Source: Clostridia bacterium | Lineage (GTDB): Bacteria; Bacillota; Clostridia; Christensenellales; Aristaeellaceae | Direction: 5' to 3' | Assembly: GCA_017464305.1 (NCBI GenBank) | Contig: JAFUDS010000004.1 | Span: forward strand, 1 to 64,000 | Length of the DNA stretch: 64,000 nucleotides | Shown here: positions 52,902 through 61,829 of the stretch, in pieces | Numbering within the stretch: position 1 is the first letter of the stretch | How the letters are laid out: every line of letters starts with the position of its first letter | Translations under genes and position numbers: made by a program | Notes under the pieces: generated by a model | Database searches by the model: none | What the model saw: only the letters and a program-made list of their open reading frames with translations | What the model was told of the DNA's origin: nothing

Positions 52902-53750
52902 ATGGCAAGGAGAGCGGATCGGGACCAGAGCTTGCAGCAGGCAACTTGGACCAATGTAAACGTGGAAACGAACGATGAGATGGAAATTGACCTGGGCGCG
53001 CTAGTGATGCGTTTCCTGGAGAAGATCCATTGGATTCTGTTGGCCGCCTTCGTGTGCGCTGCGATTGCCGGAGCATACGTTTATTTCCTGGCGACGCCCA
53101 TTTATGAAGCGACATCCAAGATCTACATCGTCGGTTCAGAGAGCGCGATTTCTTTGTCCGACCTGCAGATTGGTAGCAACCTGGCGGCGGACTATCAGGA
53201 GGTTTTTAAAAACTGGCATGTCCATGAGCTGGTGGACCAGCGGCTAGGGCTGGACTACAGCTATACCGAGCTGGCCGGCATGCTCAGCGTGACGAACCCC
53301 AGCAACACCCATGTGCTGTATATCACCGCCAAATCCACCGACCCGGAGGAAGCCAAGGTTCTGGCCGATACCTACGCCAACGTTGCGCGGGAATTTATTG
53401 CCGCCAAGATGGACATCCGGGAGCCGAACATCTTTGAAGAAGCCATGATGCCTACGAGGCCCGTCTCTCCCCGGAAAACGCGGACCATTGCTATCGGCTT
53501 TCTGCTGGGCATGATTGCCGCTATGGCGGTGGTGACCATCCGCTTCATCGTGGACGATCGAATCACCAACAGCGACGAAATCGCCAAGGTGGGCAATCTG
53601 CCGACCCTGGGTATGGTGCCGATTCAGGATCTGTCCGCGAATAATGCGGCGGAGCAGGAGGCCAAGAAGCGGGGATTCCGGCCGCATAAGAAGAATGATG
53701 ATCAAAAAACCGCTGACGGCGAGCAAAAGCAGGAGGAGGAAAAGGCATGA
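52902..53750 (+). CDS. Polysaccharide chain-length/kinase adaptor protein (Wzz/CpsC type)
   Basis: 282 residues from ATG 52902 (GAGGTGGAG upstream). Two membrane segments enclose the extracellular Wzz domain: IHWILLAAFVCAAIAGAYVY near residue 50 and a C-terminal AIGFLLGMIAAMAVVTIRF near residue 205, preceded by the proline-rich PTRPVSPRK motif. The short cytoplasmic tail is Lys-rich. Such proteins activate the cognate BY-kinase, which is the next gene (overlap of four bases). Confidence 0.85.
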   Translation: MARRADRDQSLQQATWTNVNVETNDEMEIDLGALVMRFLEKIHWILLAAFVCAAIAGAYVYFLATPIYEATSKIYIVGSESAISLSDLQIGSNLAADYQEVFKNWHVHELVDQRLGLDYSYTELAGMLSVTNPSNTHVLYITAKSTDPEEAKVLADTYANVAREFIAAKMDIREPNIFEEAMMPTRPVSPRKTRTIAIGFLLGMIAAMAVVTIRFIVDDRITNSDEIAKVGNLPTLGMVPIQDLSANNAAEQEAKKRGFRPHKKNDDQKTADGEQKQEEEKA

Positions 53751-54502
53751 ATTCCGCAATGATCAATCGAGACCTGAATTTGAACTACTCCGGCGCGGAG
53801 GCGATCAATACCATTTGCTCCAACCTGACTTTTAGTGGGAAAAATATTAAGAAAATCGTTATTACCAGCTGCGAAGCCAACGATGGGAAAACCTTTATCT
53901 CTATGCAAATTGCTGTCAACATGGCGAAGCGTGGCAAGCGCGTGCTGCTGATGGATGCGGATATGCGCCTGAGCGTAATGACTGCCCAATATGATATTCA
54001 GCTGGGGGGAAATGCAGTAGGGTTGGCTCACCTCCTCTCCGGCCAGTGCATGCTGGAGGACGCGATTTACAGGACCAATATCCCGAATTTTTATCTGATT
54101 CCCATCGGTACGGACGTAAAGGCGCCTCTGTCCCTGATTGCGACGCCGGATTTTGAAAACCTGCTGAACGCGGTGGGGGAGAGCTTCGATCTGGTGGTGA
54201 TCGACGCGCCACCGGTAGGGTTGGTCATTGACGCGGCGGAAATTGCGAAGCGGTGTGATGGCTCCGTATTGGTGCTGGAATATAACAAGACGCATCGCCG
54301 TTCCCTGCAGGATGCGCAGCAACAGATGCAGCGGACGGGGACGCCTGTGCTGGGATGCGTCCTGAATAAGGTGGCGATGGATCGGCTTAGCACGAAGAAG
54401 TACTATTACCACTATGGCACCAAGTACAAGTATAAGTACGGAAACGAATATGGCTACGGTTACGGTCGCGGAGAGTATGCTCGGGGAGAATACAAAAGAT
54501 AA
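53747..54502 (+). CDS. Bacterial tyrosine kinase of the CpsD/CapB type
   Basis: 251 residues. Walker A is TSCEANDGKTF (a variant of the usual PGEGKS), Walker A' is VLLMDADMR and Walker B is LVVIDAPPVG. The C-terminus is a dense tyrosine cluster: between residues 215 and 250 it has about ten Tyr (KYYYHYGTKYKYKYGNEYGY), the autophosphorylation site of BY-kinases. It works with the upstream adaptor and the downstream CpsB phosphatase to regulate polysaccharide export. The Asn/Asp in the P-loop is worth checking but appears in clostridial relatives. Confidence 0.88.
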   Translation: MNSAMINRDLNLNYSGAEAINTICSNLTFSGKNIKKIVITSCEANDGKTFISMQIAVNMAKRGKRVLLMDADMRLSVMTAQYDIQLGGNAVGLAHLLSGQCMLEDAIYRTNIPNFYLIPIGTDVKAPLSLIATPDFENLLNAVGESFDLVVIDAPPVGLVIDAAEIAKRCDGSVLVLEYNKTHRRSLQDAQQQMQRTGTPVLGCVLNKVAMDRLSTKKYYYHYGTKYKYKYGNEYGYGYGRGEYARGEYKR

Positions 54503-54514
54503 GCATAGAAAGAT

Positions 54515-54548
54515 AAGGATTCTCACCCCTCCGGGGGCGAGAATCCTT
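54515..54548 (+). terminator. Hairpin after the kinase gene
   Basis: AAGGATTCTC and GAGAATCCTT pair over ten bp around CACCCCTCCGGGGGC-type sequence and are followed by a few T residues. Weak T tract; partial termination is possible. Confidence 0.5.
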
Positions 54549-54567
54549 TCAAAAAGCGCTGATTAAA

Positions 54568-54590
54568 GCTCCCACGCGGAGCAGGGGAGC
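54568..54590. repeat. Short GC-rich palindrome (family A), degenerate
   Basis: GCTCCCACGCGGAGCAGGGG followed by AGC, an imperfect member of the palindrome family, between the kinase and LCP genes. Confidence 0.5.
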
Positions 54591-54652
54591 GAGAAAACGC
54601 TTCCGAATCAGTGTTTATTTAGCAGCGGAAAAGAGAAAGGAGGCAGACGGCC

Positions 54653-55660
54653 GTGTCGAAACAAAGAAGAGCTAGAATCAGGGGGTTGATCTTCCTGGTG
54701 ATTGGCGTCGCTGTATTGGCAGGGGTTCTGATTTTCCTGCAGCTCAATGAGAATGGGCAGTTCCAAGAAAGCCGGGGGACCATGTCCGAAGGCTTTGGTA
54801 CGCTGAAAACCATCGACTGGAATGGACAAAAGTATCGGGAGAAGCCTGCGGTGACCACGATGCTGATCGCCGGCGTAGACCGGGATGGAACCATTACGGA
54901 GACCAACACCACCAGTTATCGGGATGGCGGACAGGCTGACTTCCTGCTGCTGATGGCGATCGACCACACGGACAAGAAAATCTATCGCTTCCAGATCGAG
55001 CGGGACACCATGGCGGAAGTGGATATTTTAGGCGTTTTCGGTAATGAGGTTGGCACCCGGATTCTGCAAATCTGCCTGGCCCATAGCTTTGGCGCGACAC
55101 CCGCGGACAATGCAAAATATACTGTTCGCGCGGTACAGAATCTGCTGGGCGGGCTGGAGATCGACGGATACTACATGGTGGATTACACCTCCGTTCCCGT
55201 GCTGAATGATGCCCTTGGGGGCGTAACGGTGCATTTGGATTTCGACATGACCAGCGTGCATCCGGAGTGGACCTTGGGCAGCACCGTGACCTTGCAGGGA
55301 AAGGAAGCGGAGGACTTCGTCCGGGCCCGGATGACCGTAGGGGCGGGGACCAACGAAGAGCGCATGGTACGGCAGAACGAATTTATGACCAATGCCATCA
55401 AGCAAATGAACAGCAAACTGTCGGAGAATCTTTCCTTCGGGGAGGAGCTGCTGACCACGCTGAAGGATATCTCTGTAACCAATTTCACCCAGAAGCGACT
55501 GCTGGAAGAATTGAATCAGGCATACAATTTTGAGATCCAGGCAGTGGATCACCCCGCTGGAGAATATACCATTGGATCCGATGGCTTTGTTGAATTCCAC
55601 ATGGAAGAGGATGCGGCGGTGGAATGGGTGCTGAACCACCTGTACACGAAGGTGGAGTAA
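54653..55660 (+). CDS. LytR-CpsA-Psr (LCP) family protein
   Basis: 335 residues from GTG 54653 (GGAGGCAG upstream). A membrane anchor spans about residues 10-30 (GLIFLVIGVAVLAGVLIFLQ). The LCP domain has MLIAGVDRDG, QADFLLLMAIDHTDKKIYRF, and the arginine and aspartate residues in IERDTM and DYTSVPVLNDALGGV. LCP enzymes transfer polymers to peptidoglycan. The gene sits between kinase and phosphatase, suggesting a capsule-attachment role. Confidence 0.87.
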   Translation: MSKQRRARIRGLIFLVIGVAVLAGVLIFLQLNENGQFQESRGTMSEGFGTLKTIDWNGQKYREKPAVTTMLIAGVDRDGTITETNTTSYRDGGQADFLLLMAIDHTDKKIYRFQIERDTMAEVDILGVFGNEVGTRILQICLAHSFGATPADNAKYTVRAVQNLLGGLEIDGYYMVDYTSVPVLNDALGGVTVHLDFDMTSVHPEWTLGSTVTLQGKEAEDFVRARMTVGAGTNEERMVRQNEFMTNAIKQMNSKLSENLSFGEELLTTLKDISVTNFTQKRLLEELNQAYNFEIQAVDHPAGEYTIGSDGFVEFHMEEDAAVEWVLNHLYTKVE

Positions 55661-55670
55661 AGGACAACAG

Positions 55671-56378
55671 ATGTATATTGACATTCATTGCCATGTGATT
55701 TGGGGTGTGGATGACGGCGGAAACACCCGGGAGGAAACTTTTCATATGTTGGATGCAGCCGCTGCGGATGGAATCAGCAAGATTATCGCGACGCCGCATA
55801 TGACGCCTGGAGTGTACGAGTTTCCGGAAAAGCGGTTTCAAGAGCATATGGCCATTGCCCGGGAGTATATCGCCGAAAAGGGGTTGGACATCGAACTGGA
55901 CCGGGGGGCAGAGCTGCTGTATACAGAGCTGACGCCGAGATTGCTTCGGGAAGGAAAGGTGCCGACCCTGGTGGGGACCAACCATCCCTTGATCGAGTTT
56001 TCCCCGACAGACAGCTGGGAACATATTCGGAATGCCTTACAGAAGGTTTCCAGCGCTGGCTTTTCCCCGGTGATTGCGCATATGGAGAGGTATCCGGCTG
56101 TCAAGTCCATCGATCAGGTGAGGCTGTTGAAGGATTCTTTTCGTTCCCTGGTGCAGATCAATGCGAGAACGCTATTGAAGAAGCAACCACTGATGAGAAG
56201 AAAGTTTTTCAACCGCTTGTTTGAGGAGAATTTGGTGGATTTCATCGCGACGGATACGCATTCGATACCGGGACGGGAGACCTGCATGACAGAGGGCCTG
56301 GCTGCTTTAGAAGCACAATATGGGGAAGAATGTCTGAGCCGAATCCTGCAGAAGACGGAGTATTTTTTCGGATCGTGA
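55671..56378 (+). CDS. Tyrosine-protein phosphatase of the CpsB/CapC type
   Basis: 235 residues behind AAAGGACAAC. A PHP-fold metal-dependent phosphatase is shown by MYIDIHCHVIWGVDDG, then ATPHMTPGVY, HMERYP and DTHSIPGRET with the metal ligands. It removes phosphate from the BY-kinase tyrosine cluster. It is the fourth gene of the operon, downstream of the LCP gene. Confidence 0.9.
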   Translation: MYIDIHCHVIWGVDDGGNTREETFHMLDAAAADGISKIIATPHMTPGVYEFPEKRFQEHMAIAREYIAEKGLDIELDRGAELLYTELTPRLLREGKVPTLVGTNHPLIEFSPTDSWEHIRNALQKVSSAGFSPVIAHMERYPAVKSIDQVRLLKDSFRSLVQINARTLLKKQPLMRRKFFNRLFEENLVDFIATDTHSIPGRETCMTEGLAALEAQYGEECLSRILQKTEYFFGS

Positions 56379-56558
56379 AGTGCGATAGAAAAATTTTATG
56401 GCGGACGATAGGGAAATAATACCGGTAAAAAACAAAAAAATTCAATTAAACCCTTTACAAAGAGAGAAAAATGTGGTAAAACTGGTTCTGTTATCGACGT
56501 GCCGACCTCCTGAAGGGGGGACACGATCACAAATTTTGTTTTCAGGAGGAAAACGGAG

Positions 56559-57134
56559 ATGAAGAAGATTTTTGCACTGATCCTGGCTCTGGCCCTGGTG
56601 CTGACCGCCGTGAGCGCTTTCGCTGCTGGCTCTAAGACCAACAACGATATCGCGACCTCTACTGCGAGCACTGGTTCCACCGGCTCCACTTCCGCCAAGG
56701 AAGACGCGAGCGAAGCGGATGACGAAGAGATTACGAGCGACATTCTGGATGACAACGACGCCACCAAGGCCCTGAAGGAAAAGCTGGCTGCCGCGCTGGA
56801 AGCGGGCGATGTGCTGAGCGCTCTGCCTGAAGATGTGCGTGCCGAGATTCCGGAAGGCTACACCAATGTGAACGAAGTTGTTACCTACAAGCTGGACAAG
56901 GTACCGGAAGGAACCACTTCCCTGACCCTGAACTTCAAGTTCGAGACCCTCTACGCTGAAGGCGAGAAGGTGATCGTGGCCTTCGTGATCCCCGCCGAAG
57001 ATGAAGGCGAAGATGAGTGGATCCTGCTGGAAGGTATCGGCCAGGCTGACGGCAGCGTGAACGTGACTCTGAATGAAGAGAACATCGAGAAGATTGTTGG
57101 CAAAGAAGTGACCGTGATCGTCATCAGCAAGTAA
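56559..57134 (+). CDS. Secreted acidic protein of unknown function
   Basis: 191 residues behind AGGAGGAAAACGG. A signal peptide is clear (IFALILALALVLTAVSAFAA). The mature protein is strongly acidic, with a Ser/Thr-rich linker then a beta-sandwich-like end (SLTLNFKFETLYAEGEKVIV). No known family. A strong terminator follows, so it is a single-gene unit. Confidence 0.65.
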   Translation: MKKIFALILALALVLTAVSAFAAGSKTNNDIATSTASTGSTGSTSAKEDASEADDEEITSDILDDNDATKALKEKLAAALEAGDVLSALPEDVRAEIPEGYTNVNEVVTYKLDKVPEGTTSLTLNFKFETLYAEGEKVIVAFVIPAEDEGEDEWILLEGIGQADGSVNVTLNEENIEKIVGKEVTVIVISK

Positions 57135-57153
57135 TTTCGAGCAAACGAAATTC

Positions 57154-57187
57154 AAACTCCTTTAGCGCATGCTGAAGGAGTTTTTTT
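57154..57187 (+). terminator. Intrinsic terminator
   Basis: AAACTCCTTTAGC and GCTGAAGGAGTTT pair around GCAT and run into seven T residues. Confidence 0.88.
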
Positions 57188-57312
57188 CTGCCTATGGCTT
57201 GCCATGGGCTGCTCTTTCGAGATACAATGTAAACCGTAATTTGTGCTCGGGGGCCAAGGATCCCTTGGAGAGAAAACGAAATGGAAAGCGACACTTTGGA
57301 GGATGAAATTCC

Positions 57313-59055
57313 ATGCCGATGGATGGATTGATGGTAGGGTTTGTGGCCCGGGAGCTGGATGAAGCCCTGCGGGGCGGGCGGATTGACCGGATTACCCAGC
57401 CGGAGCGGGATACAGTGATCCTGGTGATTCGGGCGGGAAACGAGAACAAGAACCTGCTGCTGTGCGCCTCGGCCAACAACGCCCGATGCCATTTGACGAG
57501 CAGCAAGTTTCCCAACCCCTTGGAGCCCCCGGCGCTGTGCATGCTGATGCGGAAGCAGCTGCTGGGCGGCCGGGTCATGAGCGTGCGCCAGGTGGGCGGG
57601 GACCGGATTATCTATATCGACATGGACACCATCGGCGAGCTGGGGGACCATGAATCCCGGCGGCTGGTGCTGGAAATCATGGGGCGGCATTCCAATCTGA
57701 TGCTGCTGAACGGCGAGGGAAAGATTTTGGAATCCGCCCATCATGTGAACATGGAGATGAGCCGGGTCCGGCAGGTGCAGCCGGGGTTGAGCTACAATCC
57801 GCCGCCGGAGCAGGATCGCCTGGATCCCTGGGAAATGAGCCCGGAGGCTTTAAACGAAAAATTGAATAATTCAATGGGGCAGCCCTTTGCCAAGGCCATC
57901 GCCGGGGCCATTCGGGGATTGAGCATGCCCACCGCCCGGGAGATCGCTTTCCGAGTGACAGGCAGCCTGGATCAATGGCCGGGAGACTTGGCTGCGGGAT
58001 GCGAAAAGATAGTGGAGCTATTCCGCCGGATGCCGGGGATGGTGAGCCCCCAGGTGGAATATGGAGACAGCGGAGAGGCGGCAGAGGTTTACCCCTTTGC
58101 CTATCTGAGCGGGAACATAGAAGGGCAGAAGGAGTTCCCTTCCCTGAGCCGGGCTCTGGAAGCCTATTATGGCACTCGGGACCAGCAGGATCGTCTGCGG
58201 CAGAAGAGTGCCTCCATGGTTCGCCTGCTGAAAACCCACATCGAGCGATGCGAAAAGAAGCTGGCCCTGCAAGAGGAGGAGCTGGCCGGCGCGGCCCGGA
58301 TGGAGGAATATCGGGTTATGGGAGAGGTGTTGAACGCAAACCTCTACACCCTGAAGAAGGGACCAGCGGAGGTAATTCTGCCCAACTGGTATGACCCGGA
58401 GGGCGGAAACATCACTATACCCCTGGATACCCGGCTGACCCCCAGCCAGAACGCCCAGAAATATTTCAAGAAGTATCAGAAGGCCCGGTCCGCCCGGCAG
58501 GTGGCGTCGGAGCAGAAGGAGAAGACCCTGCAGGAGCTGGACTATCTGGAGGGCATGCTGCTGGACGTGGGAAAATGCGTGGGAGAAAGCGAGCTGGAGG
58601 AGATTCGGGCGGAGCTGGTGCGGACGGGGTACATGAAGAAGAACACTAACCGACGGCAGCAGCGGAGCCTGCCCCAGAGCAAGCCCTATCGGTATGTTTC
58701 CGCGGATGGGATTGAGATCTGGGTGGGGAAAAACGCGGTACAAAATGACCGTTTGACCCTGGATTCCCCGGCGGACTGCATGTGGCTCCATGCCAAGGAT
58801 ATGCCGGGCAGCCATGTGATCATCCGGCAGGAGGGGGAGATTCCCCAGGAGACCCTGCGGCAGGGGGCGATGCTGGCGGCCTGGTACAGCAAGGGACAGC
58901 GGAGCTCCCTGGTGCCCATTGACTACACCCGACGGAAATATGTGAAAAAGCCCTCTGGTGCCGCGCCGGGGAAGGTGATTTATACGCATCAAAAGACGGC
59001 GTATATGACTGTGGAGGAAAAGGAGCTCCAAGAAATTCAATTGCTGGAGTCATAG
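57313..59055 (+). CDS. rqcH: NFACT/RqcH family ribosome quality control protein
   Basis: 580 residues behind TTGGAGGATG. The NFACT-N domain starts MPMDGLMVGFVARELDEALR. A long central coiled coil holds KLALQEEELAGAARMEEYRV and YLEGMLLDVGKCVG. The C-terminal NFACT-R domain shows WVGKNAVQNDRLTLDSPADC then MWLHAKDMPGSHVII. Homologues add poly-alanine tails to nascent chains on stalled large subunits (RqcH) and were formerly annotated as fibronectin-binding proteins. Confidence 0.92.
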   Translation: MPMDGLMVGFVARELDEALRGGRIDRITQPERDTVILVIRAGNENKNLLLCASANNARCHLTSSKFPNPLEPPALCMLMRKQLLGGRVMSVRQVGGDRIIYIDMDTIGELGDHESRRLVLEIMGRHSNLMLLNGEGKILESAHHVNMEMSRVRQVQPGLSYNPPPEQDRLDPWEMSPEALNEKLNNSMGQPFAKAIAGAIRGLSMPTAREIAFRVTGSLDQWPGDLAAGCEKIVELFRRMPGMVSPQVEYGDSGEAAEVYPFAYLSGNIEGQKEFPSLSRALEAYYGTRDQQDRLRQKSASMVRLLKTHIERCEKKLALQEEELAGAARMEEYRVMGEVLNANLYTLKKGPAEVILPNWYDPEGGNITIPLDTRLTPSQNAQKYFKKYQKARSARQVASEQKEKTLQELDYLEGMLLDVGKCVGESELEEIRAELVRTGYMKKNTNRRQQRSLPQSKPYRYVSADGIEIWVGKNAVQNDRLTLDSPADCMWLHAKDMPGSHVIIRQEGEIPQETLRQGAMLAAWYSKGQRSSLVPIDYTRRKYVKKPSGAAPGKVIYTHQKTAYMTVEEKELQEIQLLES

Positions 59056-59119
59056 GGGGTTGTGCGCGCGGGAGTGAAACGTCCCTTCGCACAGAGAAAA
59101 TACTTAGGAGGTACCCATC

Positions 59120-60340
59120 GTGTACGTACAGGCGCGGGCGGCCAGGACCGTCTATGACTCGGGAGAGAACCTGCTGATTTGCGGCAGCGGGCTGCAATTG
59201 CCTCCGGAGGTGGCCGCGAAAAAAGGGGAAATCCAGTTTGTATATCTGGATCCGCCCTTTATGACTGGAGAAAGCTTCGACCGGAAGCGGGCCTATGGAG
59301 AGCAGGGATGGAAAAAGGGGAGCCCCACCCTGACAGTACCCGGATATGTGGACAAATTCGCGGATGAAGAGACCTATTTGGCCTTTTTACAGGGCATGAT
59401 CGAAAACGCCCGGGTGCTGCTGCGGCAGGAGGGGGTCTTCTGCCTGCATCTGGACTGGCGCATGTCCTCCCAGGCGAGGCTGCTGTGCGACCAGATTTTC
59501 GGGAAGGAGATGTTCCTGAACGAAATCATCTGGGCTTACGAAAGCGGTGGGCGCAGCAAGAAATTCTTTCCCCGGAAGCATGATACTATCCTGATGTACG
59601 CCCGGAGCAAAAAGTATCGGTTTGATCTAACCCAGGTGCCCATTCCCCGGGGCGAAAACCGGAAGAACCACATGGCCCGAAAGATTGACGAGGAGGGCCG
59701 CAGCTACTCCAGCATCCTATCCGGGGGTAAAGAGTACCGGTATTACGACGATGACCCGGTGTATCCCGGAGACGTGTGGACGGACATCAGCATCCTGCAG
59801 CAGAAGGATCCCGAGCGGACGGGATATCCCACTCAGAAGCCTTTAAAGCTCTTGGAGCGGCTGATGAAGCCGGTGGTTCAGGAGGGGGACTGGGTGGCGG
59901 ATCTTTGCTGCGGCAGCGGAACCACCGTGGCGGCGGCGGAGCGGATTGGCTGTCATTTTCTGGGCCTGGACGCCAACCCGGAAGCCATTGCGGTGGCGGC
60001 GGCCCGGCTGAAGGCGGAGGATTTGACGATCCTCTCCGAGACAGTGGTGGATGGGGTGGAAACCAGCGCGACTTATGACCCGGAGACGAAAAGAGTAAAG
60101 CTCGGGGCCCTGAACCTGGAGGGAGAACCTTACCCGGCAGAGGCCCGGAAGGAAGACCTGACGGAATCCTGGGAGCTGGGCTGGCTGGAGGGGGAGGTTT
60201 TCCGAGGAGAGAAGCGATACCAGCGGAGCTTCCAGTATCCCGCGCTGGTGGATGACGTGGCAGTTGGTGGAGACAGGATTCCCGATCTGCTGATGACGGA
60301 CGCAGCGGGGAGACGAAGAGTTTACACATGGAAGGAATAA
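59120..60340 (+). CDS. Site-specific DNA methyltransferase (beta-class amino-methylase)
   Basis: 406 residues from GTG 59120 (AGGAGGTAC upstream). Catalytic motif IV DPPF is at residue 48 (FVYLDPPFMTGESF). The S-adenosylmethionine motif FxGxG appears later as DLCCGSGTTVAAAERIG near residue 265. This order, motif IV before motif I, marks the beta class of N4-cytosine/N6-adenine methylases. The SAM segment is followed by about 110 residues of unclear role. No restriction enzyme gene is adjacent, so it is probably an orphan methylase. Confidence 0.85.
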   Translation: MYVQARAARTVYDSGENLLICGSGLQLPPEVAAKKGEIQFVYLDPPFMTGESFDRKRAYGEQGWKKGSPTLTVPGYVDKFADEETYLAFLQGMIENARVLLRQEGVFCLHLDWRMSSQARLLCDQIFGKEMFLNEIIWAYESGGRSKKFFPRKHDTILMYARSKKYRFDLTQVPIPRGENRKNHMARKIDEEGRSYSSILSGGKEYRYYDDDPVYPGDVWTDISILQQKDPERTGYPTQKPLKLLERLMKPVVQEGDWVADLCCGSGTTVAAAERIGCHFLGLDANPEAIAVAAARLKAEDLTILSETVVDGVETSATYDPETKRVKLGALNLEGEPYPAEARKEDLTESWELGWLEGEVFRGEKRYQRSFQYPALVDDVAVGGDRIPDLLMTDAAGRRRVYTWKE

Positions 60341-60345
60341 AGCAG

Positions 60346-60834
60346 ATGGATGTGGTAGCCAATGCCCGGGAGATGCTGGCGGAGATAACGCCTCTGAGGA
60401 CGGACTGCGGCCGGGTGTGCGGCGCCCGGTGCTGCCAGTCCCTGGAGGGGGAGGAGACGGGGATGCTGCTGTTCCCGGGGGAAGAGGATTTCTACGAGGA
60501 CCTGGAGGGTTGGCGGATGGCGCCGGCGGGGAAGGATCTGCTGCTGATCTGCCCCGGGGAATGTGCTCGGGAGGATCGGCCCCTGGCCTGCCGAATGTTT
60601 CCGTTGCTGCCGGGATGGAAGGAGGATCACGTGATCGTCCGGACGGATGAACGCTCCCGGGCGGTTTGTCCCCTGGCCCGACAGGGCAAGAAGGGGATGC
60701 AGCCGGAATTCGTGGAGGCGGTACGTCGAGCTGGGGAAGCGCTGTACGAGGACGGGGAACAGCGGGGATTTTTGAACCGGCTCAACGAGGAACAGGAGGA
60801 CTTGAAGGCGCTGCGGAAGCAACTGCTGGGGTAA
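60346..60834 (+). CDS. Cysteine-rich zinc/iron-chelating-like protein
   Basis: 162 residues from ATG 60346 (AAGGA nine bases upstream); an ATG 18 bases earlier lies within the end of the methylase gene. Seven to eight cysteines are placed as CGRVCGARCCQS, CPGECAREDRPLACRMFPLL and VCPLARQGKKG, a pattern like YkgJ-type metal-binding proteins. Function is unknown. It is adjacent to, and probably co-transcribed with, the methylase. Confidence 0.7.
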   Translation: MDVVANAREMLAEITPLRTDCGRVCGARCCQSLEGEETGMLLFPGEEDFYEDLEGWRMAPAGKDLLLICPGECAREDRPLACRMFPLLPGWKEDHVIVRTDERSRAVCPLARQGKKGMQPEFVEAVRRAGEALYEDGEQRGFLNRLNEEQEDLKALRKQLLG

Positions 60835-60957
60835 GAGCTATCAGGCCCGAGGCTGCGCCCGTTTTTCGCTGAAAATTGTTCACCAGACGGTGTTTCGGAT
60901 GCAGCAAAAACCCAGATATCCCTTCATTCATACAATCAGGAAGGATGGAAGTACAAG

Positions 60958-61719
60958 ATGAGAATACTGTTGATTCGCCACGGAGAGCCGGATTATTCCG
61001 GGGATACCCTGACCCCTAAGGGGCGGGTGGAGGCGGAGCTGCTGAGCCTGCGGATGACGAAATATGACATTCGGGATTTCTATGTCTCCCCCCTGGGGCG
61101 AGCACAGAAGACGGCGGAATATACCCTGCGCCGGCTCGGGCGGCAGGCGGAAACCCTAGACTGGCTGCAGGAGTTTCGAGCCAGATACGTGGACCCCGAG
61201 ACGGGGCGGAACACCGTGGTCTGGGATCGGAAGCCGCGATTCTGGACCCAGTATCCGGACAGCTTCGACCCGGACAAATGGGCGGATATTCCTCCCTTCC
61301 AGGGCAACGGAACCCGGCAGGTGTGGGAGGAAACGAAGGCGGGCATCGATGGACTGATGGCCAGATACGGCTTCCGGAAGGCGGGGCAGATTTGGCTGGC
61401 GGAGAAGAACACCCCGGACACCATCGCCCTGTTCTGCCATTTCGGCATCTCCATGGCGATTTTGGGCTACCTGACGGAGGTAAGCCCCATGGTGTATTGG
61501 CACCATATGCTGACCCTGCCCTCCTCCCTGACGGAGGTGGTCACGGAGGAACGGGTGCAAGGGGAGGTCAATTTCCGCATCACGAAGCTGGGGGATGCGA
61601 CCCATTTGGAGATGAACGGAGAGCCCCGATCCACCCATGGGCTGTTTCCGGAGTGCTATACAGGGGTGGATTCCACTGACCCCCAGGTCAACGGCATGCC
61701 CTTTCGAATTGAGAGTTGA
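60958..61719 (+). CDS. Histidine phosphatase family protein (phosphoglycerate mutase-like)
   Basis: 253 residues behind GGAAGGATGG. The phosphohistidine motif is LLIRHGEPDYSGD (His near residue 8), the second arginine lies in VSPLGRAQKTAEY, and the second His is in FCHFGISMAIL. The enzyme transfers or removes phosphate from small molecules or proteins. Substrate unknown. It follows a 120-bp gap and has a broad conserved N-terminus. Confidence 0.85.
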   Translation: MRILLIRHGEPDYSGDTLTPKGRVEAELLSLRMTKYDIRDFYVSPLGRAQKTAEYTLRRLGRQAETLDWLQEFRARYVDPETGRNTVVWDRKPRFWTQYPDSFDPDKWADIPPFQGNGTRQVWEETKAGIDGLMARYGFRKAGQIWLAEKNTPDTIALFCHFGISMAILGYLTEVSPMVYWHHMLTLPSSLTEVVTEERVQGEVNFRITKLGDATHLEMNGEPRSTHGLFPECYTGVDSTDPQVNGMPFRIES

Positions 61720-61829
61720 GGATTTTGATGGAAGCCCTCCCGTGGAGTGGACTTCATCTATCCCTTGTATATGAGCGCTTTCCTGCGATCATCGGAGTGG
61801 GGAATCCATAGCAAACGAGGAGCGGGACC

